Part shown: positions 1-8,870 of the stretch, piece after piece | How the letters are laid out: the number at the start of each line of letters is the position of its first letter | How positions within the stretch are numbered: position 1 is the stretch's first letter | Assembly (NCBI GenBank): GCA_016708125.1 | Contig: JADJGF010000001.1 | Location: 1,324,001 to 1,388,000, forward strand | Length of the DNA: 64,000 bases | Direction of reading: 5' to 3' | Source: Ignavibacteriota bacterium | GTDB taxonomy: Bacteria; Bacteroidota; Ignavibacteria; Ignavibacteriales; Melioribacteraceae | Program-made: the position numbers and the translations under genes | Notes under the pieces: generated by a model | What the model was told of the DNA's origin: nothing | What the model saw: only the letters and a program-made list of their open reading frames with translations | Databases searched by the model: none

Positions 1-742
1 TTCCTAAAATGGAATATTTGCCAAACTTTGATTTTAAACTTTTCAAAATTGATAAAAACTCATCCATTTCTTCAGCAACATTATTTACAAAATCTCCGGT
101 AAATAATATTAAATCCGGATTAAGAGAATTAATTTTATAAACTACTTCTTCTACAAACTCCGGATTGTTTAATAAACTTCCGATGTGAAAATCTGAGATT
201 TGAATAATTTTTAATCCTTTAAATTTTTTAGGAAGATTGGTAAAATTAAGTTTAACATTTCTAACGATTAAGTTAAATCTTCCCCAGCCGATTCCGTATA
301 TAATTGATAAAAAAGGGATGCCGGCTGTTATAATTCCAACACGAGTTAAAAATTGACTTCTGGAAATTTTTACGGAATTATTAGATTCAATATTTTGTTT
401 TTTCTTTCTTGAAAAAATGTGAATTGCGCCGTGAATTAAATCATCAACAAAATTAAAAATGATGAAAATTAATTTGGGAATATAAAATAAAATGAAGGTT
501 CCGGAAATAAAATGAAAGTAGATTAAAAACCTTGCCGGATTTACTTCTTCGCGGAGAATGGGAAAAAATCCCATTCCGGAAATTATTATTACCGGAACTA
601 TCCAAAATAAAATTTTAATAATTCGTGATGTTGTTTTGTTCAAATCAATTATTAATTTTTTTACACCTCTGTAAGCATAAAAATCTATTAACAATAGAAT
701 TACGCCGAATATTGCAAAAATTAAAAACGGATTACTTCTCAT
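1..742 (-). CDS. Membrane-anchored metallophosphoesterase (YkuE-like), 3' end outside window
   Basis: Translating the minus strand from the ATG at 742 gives an open frame of about 247 codons running off the left edge. The N-terminal half has about three hydrophobic helices, then a fourth segment just before the catalytic part, so the enzyme is probably membrane-anchored with its catalytic domain outside. The catalytic part begins with SDFHIGS (the D-x-H metal motif) followed by LFTGDFVNN (the GDxxD/N motif), the first two signatures of calcineurin-type phosphoesterases; the later GNH and GHxH motifs lie beyond the edge. It starts 5 bp after the rsgA stop, so the two are probably co-transcribed. 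Substrate unknown; the YkuE-like assignment rests on architecture only. Confidence 0.8.
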   Translation of the reverse strand, partial: MRSNPFLIFAIFGVILLLIDFYAYRGVKKLIIDLNKTTSRIIKILFWIVPVIIISGMGFFPILREEVNPARFLIYFHFISGTFILFYIPKLIFIIFNFVDDLIHGAIHIFSRKKKQNIESNNSVKISRSQFLTRVGIITAGIPFLSIIYGIGWGRFNLIVRNVKLNFTNLPKKFKGLKIIQISDFHIGSLLNNPEFVEEVVYKINSLNPDLILFTGDFVNNVAEEMDEFLSILKSLKSKFGKYSILG

Positions 743-747
743 AGTTT

Positions 748-1824
748 TTATTTTCTCTTATTTTTTTCTTTTAAAACTGATTTTATCATTTTGCCGAATT
801 CCTTATCGCGTTTTCTATTTTCAACATACGATCTTTCATAATAATCGGATTCTTTTTTTAACTTCATAAAATTATTATACCGCTTTTCAGAAATTTGACC
901 ATTCTTTAAAGCTTCTAAAATTGCACAACCCTTTTCAATTGTGTGTGTACAATCTGCAAATTTACATTTTTCAATTAGACTGCTTATTTCATCAAAAGTT
1001 TTTTCTATTCCCTGCGATAAAGAAATGTTTCCTAATTCCCGCATTCCCGGCGTATCAATAATCATTGCTCCATTTTTAAGTAGCACCAATTGTCTTGCCG
1101 TAGTTGTGTGTTTTCCCCTGTTATCGCCTTTTCTAACTTCTCTTGTTTCAAACATTTCTTCGCCTAAAATATTATTAAGCAAAGTTGTTTTTCCAACGCC
1201 GGATGAACCAATTAAACAGTATGTTTTTTCCGGTAATAAAATATTTACAATTTCTTTAAAACTATTTTCAAAATTACTGAAATGATAAATTGGAATTTTT
1301 TCATAATTATTTTTTAGAATCCCCAACTTATTATTTATTTCTTCTTCTTTCAATAAATCGGATTTGCTCAAAAGTATTATTGGTTCTATATTAAACTCGT
1401 TTACCATTGCGAGATATCGGTCCAGCCGGTTTGTATTAAAATCGTTATCTAAAGATTGCATAATAAAAGCAAAATCAATATTTGCCGCAATTAGTTGATA
1501 GTCAACTTTCTTTCCCGGATTTTTTCTGCTTAATAAAGTTTTTCTAATTAATATTTTATGAATTAAGACCGTTGAATCTTCATCAAACGATTGATAAAAA
1601 ACAAAATCGCCCGTGGTTGGAAAATCAATTGCAGAATTTGCAGAGAACATTAAATTGCCGGTAATTTTTGCAAATAAATCTTTTTCTCCATTGTTGATAA
1701 TATAACTTTCGCGCTGAACAGAAATAACCCTCGCAATTTGAAAATTATTTTTCTCACCGCTAAATAAATTAAATTGTTCCTTGGATAAGCCAAGTTTATG
1801 AATACTCATTTTATTTTTCTCCAA
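748..1824 (-). CDS. rsgA: Ribosome small-subunit-dependent GTPase RsgA
   Basis: Late 30S assembly GTPase that binds the decoding centre and leaves on GTP hydrolysis. The 358-residue protein has the family's circularly permuted order: an N-terminal OB-like region (about 28-95), then G4 SKSD at 153-156 ahead of G1 GSSGVGKTT at 206-214 and G3 DTPGM at 257-261. The C-terminal zinc knuckle is Cys287, Cys292, His294, Cys300, with the expected C-x4-C-x-H-x5-C spacing. Length is normal for the family. The phosphoesterase gene follows after 5 bp. Confidence 0.96.
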   Translation of the reverse strand: MEKNKMSIHKLGLSKEQFNLFSGEKNNFQIARVISVQRESYIINNGEKDLFAKITGNLMFSANSAIDFPTTGDFVFYQSFDEDSTVLIHKILIRKTLLSRKNPGKKVDYQLIAANIDFAFIMQSLDNDFNTNRLDRYLAMVNEFNIEPIILLSKSDLLKEEEINNKLGILKNNYEKIPIYHFSNFENSFKEIVNILLPEKTYCLIGSSGVGKTTLLNNILGEEMFETREVRKGDNRGKHTTTARQLVLLKNGAMIIDTPGMRELGNISLSQGIEKTFDEISSLIEKCKFADCTHTIEKGCAILEALKNGQISEKRYNNFMKLKKESDYYERSYVENRKRDKEFGKMIKSVLKEKNKRK

Positions 1825-2149
1825 AATTATAGTTTGCTTTAAGGATAGCTAATTTTAACTATCAAATTATTTTCTGAGGAAATTTTAAAAGGTTAAAACC
1901 TTATAAAATTATTTTTAGGCAATCATACTTTGGCTTGTTTACTTGGCTATTTAATGATACAAAAAATATGTTATTATAATTTTTAATTCAAGAATTATTG
2001 TGGATGCAAAAATTTGTACATTGAATTGATTCGAAATTGCCGATTAAAGAATTCTGGAATGAAAATTTTGATTATTCAAAAAACTGAATATTTTGATTTT
2101 ATTTAAATCGAATTAAATTTAATTTATTTCTCAAAAATATTTAAGTAAC
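1825..2149. other. Intergenic region with a 26-bp interrupted palindrome
   Basis: This 325-bp AT-rich stretch separates divergently transcribed rsgA and the SdpI-family gene, so it must contain both promoters; I cannot place them with confidence. The one clear structure is at 1883-1908: TTTTA, one A, AAGGTT, a 2-nt spacer, AACCTT, one A, TAAAA. The two arms are perfectly complementary around the unpaired A pair. It sits about 60 bp upstream of the rsgA start and could be an operator or a hairpin in the rsgA leader. No coding sequence seen. Confidence 0.4.
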
Positions 2150-2485
2150 ATGCTTTCAAGTTATATTACATTTTTTATTACCGGATTTCTTTTTATTGTT
2201 TTATCAATTCCGCTAATATTTAAAAAAATTAAAATTAATAATTGGTATGGAATTCGATTGCCCCAAACAATGCTGAATGAAAAAGTTTGGTATGAAGTAA
2301 ATTCTAAAGTCGGAAAATATATTTTTATTTTGGGATTAATTATTTGCTTGTTATCTGTATTACTTTATTTTTATCCATTTATTGATGAGGTTTACACAAT
2401 TTTTATTTTACTTTCAGCCTTAATTATGGGTTCGGTAATTTTGATTATTTTATCGATAAAATATTCAAATAAGTATAATGATTGA
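2150..2485 (+). CDS. SdpI-family small membrane protein
   Basis: 111-residue protein with three hydrophobic segments (about 5-24, 55-74 and 80-102). Between the first two is the NNWYGIRLP motif followed by a tryptophan-containing segment (EKVWYEVN), which is typical of the SdpI/YhfL immunity-protein family. SdpI itself protects Bacillus from a secreted killing factor, but most family members outside Bacillus have no known role and no toxin gene is adjacent here. The family call is fairly secure; a role in immunity would be speculation. It lies 32 bp upstream of an oxidoreductase gene in the same direction. Confidence 0.75.
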   Translation: MLSSYITFFITGFLFIVLSIPLIFKKIKINNWYGIRLPQTMLNEKVWYEVNSKVGKYIFILGLIICLLSVLLYFYPFIDEVYTIFILLSALIMGSVILIILSIKYSNKYND

Positions 2486-2517
2486 AAATTAATTTTATAT
2501 AAAACTAAAATACTTTT

Positions 2518-3501
2518 ATGAATAAAAATTTTAATTGGGGAATTATTGGTCCCGGAAGAATTGCAAATAATTTTGCAAAAGCAATCAAAGTAATTGATAA
2601 CGCAGATGTTTATGCGGTTGCAAGTAGAAATGACGAAAGAGCTAAAAACTTTGCAGATAATTATGGAATAAAAAATATTTACAAATCTTATGAAGAATTA
2701 GTAAACGATCCTAAAATTGATGCAGTTTATATTGCAACTCCACACCCGTTTCATTTTGATCAAGCCCAGCTTGCATTAAATGCTGGCAAACCAGTTTTGT
2801 GCGAAAAACCATTGACTGTAAATTTTAATAAAGCAAAGCAGCTATTTGATTTAGCTAAAGAGAAAAATGTATTTATAATGGAAGCATTGTGGACTCGTTT
2901 TCTTCCTATTTATAAAGTTGTAAGAAATTGGCTTGATGAAAATTTAATTGGTGAAATAAAATTATTAACTTCAACTTTTGGTTATGCCTTTGAAAGAAAT
3001 TTGGATGATAGATTTTTCAATCACCAATTAGCTGGAGGAGCTTTAATAGATTTGGGAATTTACTCAATAGCAGTTTCACAATGGGTTTTAAGAAAAAATC
3101 CAATCTCGTTTTCTGCAAGCGGGTATTTGGGTGAAACCAATGTTGATGAAATGACTGCGGTTAATTTAAATTATGGCAATGGTGTAATTTCACAATTTAG
3201 CTGTAATTTAATTTCACAAAATGAAAATTCATTTATTATTTACGGAACAAAAGGACATATTAAAATTCATTGTATGTTTTGGGCTGCAACAAAAGCCACA
3301 TTATTTATTAATGAAAGTGAAACTATTGAGGAAAGACCTTTTCGCGCAACCGGTTTTGAATATCAAATTGAAGAAGCTATGAATTGTATTAAAACTGGTA
3401 AATTACAAAGTGATGAAATATCTTACGAAAGAACTTTGGCAAATATGAAACTTATGGATGATATTCGGAAATCAATCGGATTGAAATATTCTTTTGAATA
3501 A
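2518..3501 (+). CDS. Gfo/Idh/MocA-family NAD(P)-dependent oxidoreductase
   Basis: 327 residues. The N-terminal Rossmann domain opens with GIIGPGRIA (GPGRIA at 11-16) and carries the family's EKPLT motif (EKP at 96-98), whose lysine contacts cofactor and substrate. The C-terminal alpha/beta domain (about 125-327) has the usual GGALIDLGIYS motif. Members oxidise or reduce sugar or cyclitol carbons, and the overall pattern resembles the trans-dihydrodiol dehydrogenase / glucose-fructose oxidoreductase branch. No signal peptide, so cytoplasmic. The exact substrate cannot be read from the sequence. Confidence 0.9.
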   Translation: MNKNFNWGIIGPGRIANNFAKAIKVIDNADVYAVASRNDERAKNFADNYGIKNIYKSYEELVNDPKIDAVYIATPHPFHFDQAQLALNAGKPVLCEKPLTVNFNKAKQLFDLAKEKNVFIMEALWTRFLPIYKVVRNWLDENLIGEIKLLTSTFGYAFERNLDDRFFNHQLAGGALIDLGIYSIAVSQWVLRKNPISFSASGYLGETNVDEMTAVNLNYGNGVISQFSCNLISQNENSFIIYGTKGHIKIHCMFWAATKATLFINESETIEERPFRATGFEYQIEEAMNCIKTGKLQSDEISYERTLANMKLMDDIRKSIGLKYSFE

Positions 3502-3533
3502 AATTTATTTTATCAACAATTTGTGAGATAAAA

Positions 3534-3986
3534 ATGAAACAGTTAAAACCGGAAAGAGTAATTGAATTTGTTGAAACAATAATTTACGGAATAATTATTT
3601 TGTTTTTAATTACCGGTTCTGTGCTTTTAATTTATGATGAAATAAATACAATTTCACATTACTTTAACTCTCCTAATTCCGTTGAAGTAATAATAGAAAT
3701 TATTGCAAAAACCCTTTTACTTATAATGATAATTGAAATTATGTACACAGTCAGAATTTCAATTAAAAACCATACTCTTTGCGCAGAACCATTTTTGATT
3801 GTCGGATTAATCGCATCCATACGAAGAATATTAATTATAAGCGTTGAGACTTCTTACGAACATGAATTCTTTCAAAATTTTATGATTGAAATCGGCGTTT
3901 TAGTAATGCTGGTCTTTATATTTGTAATCTCAATTGTTTTACTTAACAAAAAAGTGGAAGTTTCTAAAACTTTATTACGCGATTAA
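3534..3986 (+). CDS. PsiE-family (phosphate-starvation-inducible) membrane protein
   Basis: 150-residue integral membrane protein with four hydrophobic segments (about 17-36, 56-75, 82-101 and 119-141). The segment EPFLIVGLIASIRRILIISVE is the recognisable PsiE-family signature, an acidic-proline start followed by IRRIL. The family is named after the phosphate-starvation-induced E. coli protein; its biochemical role is unknown. I see no Pho box by eye in the 32 bp upstream. It follows the oxidoreductase closely and may share its transcript. Confidence 0.75.
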   Translation: MKQLKPERVIEFVETIIYGIIILFLITGSVLLIYDEINTISHYFNSPNSVEVIIEIIAKTLLLIMIIEIMYTVRISIKNHTLCAEPFLIVGLIASIRRILIISVETSYEHEFFQNFMIEIGVLVMLVFIFVISIVLLNKKVEVSKTLLRD

Positions 3987-4097
3987 ATATTATTTTTATA
4001 ATTGTTAAAAGGTCAATTCTTTTTCTCTCATCATATTTAACAATTTCTTAAAATTAAATTCTCTAACTTCACACACAAAAAAATGGGTTAAATATAC

Positions 4098-6419
4098 TTG
4101 CGGTATTTCATAATAATTATATTGTCATTTTTACTATTTCAAATAAATTATGCACAAAGCAATAATTCAACTTTAAGTGGATTTATTTACGATGCAAATT
4201 CCGGCGAAACATTAATTGGTGCAAATGTTTTTATAAAAGAATTAAGCGCCGGCACTGCTTCTAACGAATATGGATTTTATTCCCTCTCCGTTCCATCTTC
4301 AAATTATAATGTGGAGTTTAGTTTTGTTGGATATGAAAAACAATCGCTTAAAATTGATTTAACAAACTCCGTTAAACTTAACATCAATCTTTCCGATAAG
4401 ACTTTAAATTTGGAAGAAGTTGTTGTTACCGATGTAAAAGCTGATCAGAATGTCAAATCAACTGAAATGGGCACATCTGAAATTGTTCCAAAAGAAATTG
4501 AAAAAGTGCCTATAATATTCGGCGAAAAAGACATTTTAAAAACTATTCAATTACTTCCCGGAATTTCTTCTGCGGGTGAAGGTAACAGCGGTTTTGTTGT
4601 TCGCGGAGGTTCTGTAGATCAAAATTTAATTATTCTTGATGAAGCGCCGGTTTATAATGCATCGCATTTAATGGGATTTTTTTCCGTCTTTAATTCCGAT
4701 GCAATTAAAAGTGCTAAAATTATTAAGGGAATAAGCGGACCGGAATACGGCGGAAGATTAAGCTCCGTGCTTGATATTTCAATGAAAGACGGAAGCAACA
4801 AACAATATTCGGCGTACGGCGGAATTGGATTAATTTCTTCCCGCTTAACTTTTGAGGGACCAATTTCTGCAAACGAAGGCTCCTTTATTTTTGCGGGAAG
4901 AAGAACTTATGCCGATTTGTTTTTCCCTCTTTTCGGCGAAGACAGATTAAAAAATTCCATATTATATTTTTATGATTTCAATGGAAAACTTAATTATAGA
5001 TTGGGTGAATCAGATAGAATATTTTTTTCCGGATATAACGGCAGAGATATTTTTAGTTTTAATGATGAATTTGGATTTGATTGGGGAAACACAACCGCAA
5101 CTTTAAGATGGAATCATATTTTTAGTGAAAAACTTTTCTCGAATTCAACATTAATTTACAGCGATTATAATTATGATATAAATATTGAAGATACGGAACA
5201 ATCAACCACGATAAGCTCCGGAATACGAGATATTAATTTTGAGCAAGATTTACAATATTACTTCAATACTGATCATACTTTTAAATTTGGTTTAAATGCC
5301 GTTTATCATACATTTCTTCCCGGAGAAATTTCTGTAACCGGAAATACAAATTTTAATTCGAAAAAAATTGATAATCATTATGCAATTGAAGCTAATTCCT
5401 ATTTGTCACACGAGTGGAAAATTAATGAATTGCTGAAAGTAAATTATGGATTTAGATTTTCTTCTTTCAATCTTATTGGAAGTGGAGAAATTTATTCTTT
5501 TGATAACGATGGAAATTTAACCGATACAAAAAATTATACAAGCGGTGAATTAATAAAATCATATAATTTTCTTGAGCCAAGATTTTCCGCAAATTATTTA
5601 TTAGATGAAACAAGTTCGGTAAAATTTGGTTATGCAAAAAACACTCAGAACATTCACCTATTATCTACAGCCTCAACTTCAACCCCTTTAGATATCTGGC
5701 AGCCAAGCACTTCTTTAATTAAACCGGAAGTTTCAAATTTATTTTCTTTGGGTTATTTCAGAAATTTCAATAATAATCTTTTTGAATCATCCATTGAAAT
5801 TTATTATAAAGATATGCAGAATTTAATTGAATATAAAAACGGCGCCGATATTTTTCTTAATGAATATATTGAATCGCAGCTTGTGTTTGGAAGCGGCTGG
5901 GCTTATGGTTTAGAATTTTATTTTGAAAAGAAAGTCGGAAAATTTACCGGCTGGCTCAGTTATACTTTATCAACAACTAAAAGAAAATTTGAAGAAATTA
6001 ATAACGGAAATAGCTTTCCGGCAAGACAAGATAGAACTCACGATATTGCTTTAGTAGGAATTTATAACTTAAATGATAAATGGTCATTTTCCGCAAATTG
6101 GATTTATTACACGGGACTTGCGGCTACTTTTCCAAGCGGTAAATATCAAATTGATGGAGAGACTATAAATCTTTTTACTGAGCGAAATGGTTATAGAATG
6201 CCCGATTATCACCGTTTGGATTTGGGAGCGACATACTATTTTAATAAATCGGAAGACAGCGAAATGAGTTTATCTTTTTCGCTTTACAATGTTTATGCAA
6301 GAGAAAATGCTTTTAGAATAACTTTTGAAGAAGATGAAAATGATCCGAGTAAAACACAAGCAATAAAATTAGCATTGTTTTCAATTGTTCCATCAATAAC
6401 ATTTAATTTTAGATTTTAA
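4098..6419 (+). CDS. TonB-dependent outer-membrane receptor with CarboxypepD_reg-like N-terminus
   Basis: 773 residues. The start is TTG at 4098: the only upstream in-frame ATG (4083) meets a stop two codons later, and the signal peptide (about 1-20, ending NYAQ) begins exactly here. Order: carboxypeptidase-regulatory-like beta-sandwich (about 24-100), LEEVVVT linker (105-111), plug domain (about 125-232, with FVVRGGSVDQNLIILDE), then a 22-strand-type barrel ending in the terminal aromatic pattern NFRF. It imports an unidentified substrate with TonB energy. The DUF4249 lipoprotein gene starts 2 bp after its stop; this receptor/DUF4249 pairing recurs in Bacteroidota. Confidence 0.92.
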   Translation: MRYFIIIILSFLLFQINYAQSNNSTLSGFIYDANSGETLIGANVFIKELSAGTASNEYGFYSLSVPSSNYNVEFSFVGYEKQSLKIDLTNSVKLNINLSDKTLNLEEVVVTDVKADQNVKSTEMGTSEIVPKEIEKVPIIFGEKDILKTIQLLPGISSAGEGNSGFVVRGGSVDQNLIILDEAPVYNASHLMGFFSVFNSDAIKSAKIIKGISGPEYGGRLSSVLDISMKDGSNKQYSAYGGIGLISSRLTFEGPISANEGSFIFAGRRTYADLFFPLFGEDRLKNSILYFYDFNGKLNYRLGESDRIFFSGYNGRDIFSFNDEFGFDWGNTTATLRWNHIFSEKLFSNSTLIYSDYNYDINIEDTEQSTTISSGIRDINFEQDLQYYFNTDHTFKFGLNAVYHTFLPGEISVTGNTNFNSKKIDNHYAIEANSYLSHEWKINELLKVNYGFRFSSFNLIGSGEIYSFDNDGNLTDTKNYTSGELIKSYNFLEPRFSANYLLDETSSVKFGYAKNTQNIHLLSTASTSTPLDIWQPSTSLIKPEVSNLFSLGYFRNFNNNLFESSIEIYYKDMQNLIEYKNGADIFLNEYIESQLVFGSGWAYGLEFYFEKKVGKFTGWLSYTLSTTKRKFEEINNGNSFPARQDRTHDIALVGIYNLNDKWSFSANWIYYTGLAATFPSGKYQIDGETINLFTERNGYRMPDYHRLDLGATYYFNKSEDSEMSLSFSLYNVYARENAFRITFEEDENDPSKTQAIKLALFSIVPSITFNFRF

Positions 6420-6421
6420 TT

Positions 6422-7357
6422 ATGAAAATAAATTATTTGAAAATTTCAGAAATATTAAATAAATATAATTCTGAATCCGCATTAACTGAAGATTCTCATT
6501 TGAATTTTAAATCGAGATATTTCGCTTCGCTCAATATGACAAAATCTGGTTTTGCAAAAATGTTAATAATATTTTTATTCATGATTCTTTTTATTAGCTG
6601 CGAAGAAGTTATTGAACTTGATCTGAATTCTGCTGATCCCGCAATTGTAATTGAAGCAAATCTTACAAATTCATTGGATAAAAATTTTGTGTATATAACC
6701 GAATCAACAGATTTTTACAATCCGGGAAATTATAAATTAATTTCCGGTGCAGAAATAACAATTACAGAAAATAATTCCGCAAATTATATTTTGAATGAAA
6801 TTTCCCCCGGAAAATATTTTAATCAAAATCTTTTGGCAGCGCCGGAAAACCAATACAGAATTGACGTAAATTACAACAATAAAAATTTTACCGCAATTTC
6901 CTCATCGCCAAATCCAATAACTATTGATAGTATTTCTTATGTTTTAGAATCCCGCCCTTTCAATAAAGATAAAAAATTTCTTGAACTTCATGTTCATTTT
7001 CAAGACAATCCAAATCAAAATGATTTTGCAAGATTTATTGTTTATAAGAATAATGAAAAACTTAATGGGATTTTCCTTTATGATGATAGATTAACAAACG
7101 GAAATTATATTGATTTTTTCTTTTTCAATTTTGATGATGAAGAATTTATTGCAGATGATTTAATTACCGTAGAATTACAAACAATTGATGAAAAAACTCA
7201 TACTTATTTTAAAACATTACGCAATGCCCGTGCAAATGCACGAAGCGGACCTTTTGGATCTTCGGCTCCCGCAAATCCGGAAACAAATTGGAACAATAAT
7301 GCGCTCGGGTATTTTAGCGCATTTATAGTTTCAGAAAAATCAATTGTGCTGAATTAA
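6422..7357 (+). CDS. DUF4249 lipoprotein, partner of the TonB receptor
   Basis: The DUF4249 signature directly follows the lipobox: FISC, then EEVIELDLNSADPAIVIEANL. Members are outer-membrane-associated lipoproteins encoded beside TonB receptors and probably help bind the imported ligand; function is not established. The start is uncertain. The ATG at 6422 is coupled to the receptor stop but places 38 unusual residues before the signal peptide; ATGs at 6536 or 6560 would give a normal lipoprotein signal (lipidated Cys 22 or 14 residues in). The extra segment overlaps DNA resembling the dispersed repeat seen near 59-61 kb. None of the three starts has a strong ribosome-binding site. Confidence 0.85.
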   Translation: MKINYLKISEILNKYNSESALTEDSHLNFKSRYFASLNMTKSGFAKMLIIFLFMILFISCEEVIELDLNSADPAIVIEANLTNSLDKNFVYITESTDFYNPGNYKLISGAEITITENNSANYILNEISPGKYFNQNLLAAPENQYRIDVNYNNKNFTAISSSPNPITIDSISYVLESRPFNKDKKFLELHVHFQDNPNQNDFARFIVYKNNEKLNGIFLYDDRLTNGNYIDFFFFNFDDEEFIADDLITVELQTIDEKTHTYFKTLRNARANARSGPFGSSAPANPETNWNNNALGYFSAFIVSEKSIVLN

Positions 7358-7514
7358 AATAAAAATTTTTTTTAGTTCAATTATTTTGGGATCAAAAATA
7401 TTTTAAAAAAGACATTAAACTCTTGCTTTTCATTGCCAATCTGTTAAATTATATCATAGTAACAAAACACAATACTTCTCTCCTTAAATGGAATTTAAAA
7501 TAGGAGATGATAAA

Positions 7515-8156
7515 ATGAAAACTTCAAAAATCAAAAAAGTATTTATTCTTAAAGCAGTTCCATTTTCTCTAATCTGCCTAATTTCATATTTAGTATTTGG
7601 CTGTGCAAGCTCAACTGAAATGCGCGTTTCTGAATTCAAATTCATTTACTCGGGGCAAGATTTTATTTTGCGCTCTGCTTATTGTCCAAACAATCCAAAA
7701 TCATGTAATCAAATTATCGGATCAAATTTTGTTGCGGCAGATTTAAATCAAGATAGAATAATTGATGAAGTAATTAATGGCGAAATTTCTATCTCTAAAG
7801 CCCAAACTATTTATGATTACTGTTTGGAAAATTTGGAAAAACAAGGAAAGGTAAACCAAATTGATTTGGGAAATTCCACTTATACTTTTATTGAAAATAA
7901 TATTACTTATGAAATTAAAAGTTTTTCATCTATTAAAAACATTCATTTTAATCAATTTTCGATAAAAGAAAAGTTTCATTTAACAAGTTTCAAAATCGCT
8001 GTTTTTGTTGATAATAATGCCGATGGAAAGCTTGACGAAACTTTAAAAGGTGAAATTTCCGTTTCCGAAGCGCAAGCAAAATATGAAATGCTTATTAAAA
8101 AAGGTTTAGCCTCACATAAACTTTCTAAAAATAACGGTTTTATATTAAGCAAATAA
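7515..8156 (+). CDS. Lipoprotein with two calcium-loop-like repeats, function unknown
   Basis: The ATG at 7515 is chosen over one at 7488 because an AGGAG lies 8 nt upstream and the lipoprotein signal starts there (lipobox VFGC, Cys30). The 213-residue product contains two copies of a unit: D76-x-N-x-D80-x-x-x-D84-E85 followed by GEISISKAQ, and D166-x-N-x-D170-G-x-L-D174-E175 followed by GEISVSEAQ. The spacing matches the acidic loop of EF-hand/dockerin-type calcium sites, and each loop is followed by a predicted amphipathic helix. Known: such loops bind Ca2+. Inferred: a periplasmic-side calcium-responsive lipoprotein. No family recognised. Confidence 0.7.
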   Translation: MKTSKIKKVFILKAVPFSLICLISYLVFGCASSTEMRVSEFKFIYSGQDFILRSAYCPNNPKSCNQIIGSNFVAADLNQDRIIDEVINGEISISKAQTIYDYCLENLEKQGKVNQIDLGNSTYTFIENNITYEIKSFSSIKNIHFNQFSIKEKFHLTSFKIAVFVDNNADGKLDETLKGEISVSEAQAKYEMLIKKGLASHKLSKNNGFILSK

Positions 8157-8230
8157 TTTATTTTAGGAATTCTTAAATGTTTTAAACAAACCTAAAAAAT
8201 AAATTGCTGAAATAATATTTGTTCATTATA

Positions 8231-8243
8231 TTAACGTTGTTAA
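8231..8243. promoter_or_regulatory. Possible operator upstream of the TetR gene
   Basis: TTAAC-GTT-GTTAA is a short perfect inverted repeat ending 35 bp before the TetR start codon. TetR proteins usually bind palindromes next to their own promoter, so this is a candidate operator. It is short and AT-rich, so chance occurrence is quite possible. Confidence 0.3.
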
Positions 8244-8278
8244 TTAAATAAACATTGATAAATATATAAACGACGATA

Positions 8279-8866
8279 ATGGATAATAAAATAATTCAAG
8301 AAGAAAGAATGAAAGGATATTTCATTCAAGCGACAAAAAAAATTCTTAAGGGCGAAGGATTAAAAGCCGTTAATGTAAGAAATATTGCAAGAGAAGCTGG
8401 TTATTCTTCAGCTACACTTTATAATTATTTTAACGATATAAAAGATCTTATTTTTGAATGTGTCAAGGATTTTCAATCGGAATGTGAAGAAATTGTGAAA
8501 TTTGAAACTCAAAATAGCGAAAGGGGTTTATATCGAATTAAAAAGGTTACAATATCTTATTTGAAATTTTTCGTTCAATACCCGGGAATTTTTGAATTAT
8601 TCTTTCTGGAAAAAGCAAATGATCTTGGTCAAAAAAAGCAGACAATAAATTTGATTTATAATTTTCACGATAAACTCTGTGAAAACGAATGGAAACATTG
8701 CATTGAAAACAATATTTGTACAAAGGAAATTGCAGATTTAAAAATGGAAACCTTGAAGAATTTATCGGTCGGAATTTTACTTTTTTATCTCAATAGATTT
8801 AATCCGGCAAATTATAATGATTTTGTCGAATTAACAGAAAGACAACTTGATAGTATTTTAAATTGA
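8279..8866 (+). CDS. TetR/AcrR-family transcriptional regulator
   Basis: 195 residues. The N-terminal DNA-binding domain (about 10-57) shows the family pattern: GLKAVNVRNIAREAGYSSA for the helix-turn-helix followed by TLYNYFNDIKDLI. The remaining helical part is the ligand-binding/dimerisation domain and resembles no specific subfamily I can name. It stands alone with an inverted repeat upstream and converges on aguA with only 4 bp between stops, so its target is not evident from context. Confidence 0.85.
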   Translation: MDNKIIQEERMKGYFIQATKKILKGEGLKAVNVRNIAREAGYSSATLYNYFNDIKDLIFECVKDFQSECEEIVKFETQNSERGLYRIKKVTISYLKFFVQYPGIFELFFLEKANDLGQKKQTINLIYNFHDKLCENEWKHCIENNICTKEIADLKMETLKNLSVGILLFYLNRFNPANYNDFVELTERQLDSILN

Positions 8867-8870
8867 AAAA

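Noticed and set aside
941..1285. Plus-strand open frame of 114 codons inside rsgA
   Set aside because: It is antisense to conserved rsgA motifs and has no ribosome-binding site or recognisable family; a shadow frame of an AT-biased gene.
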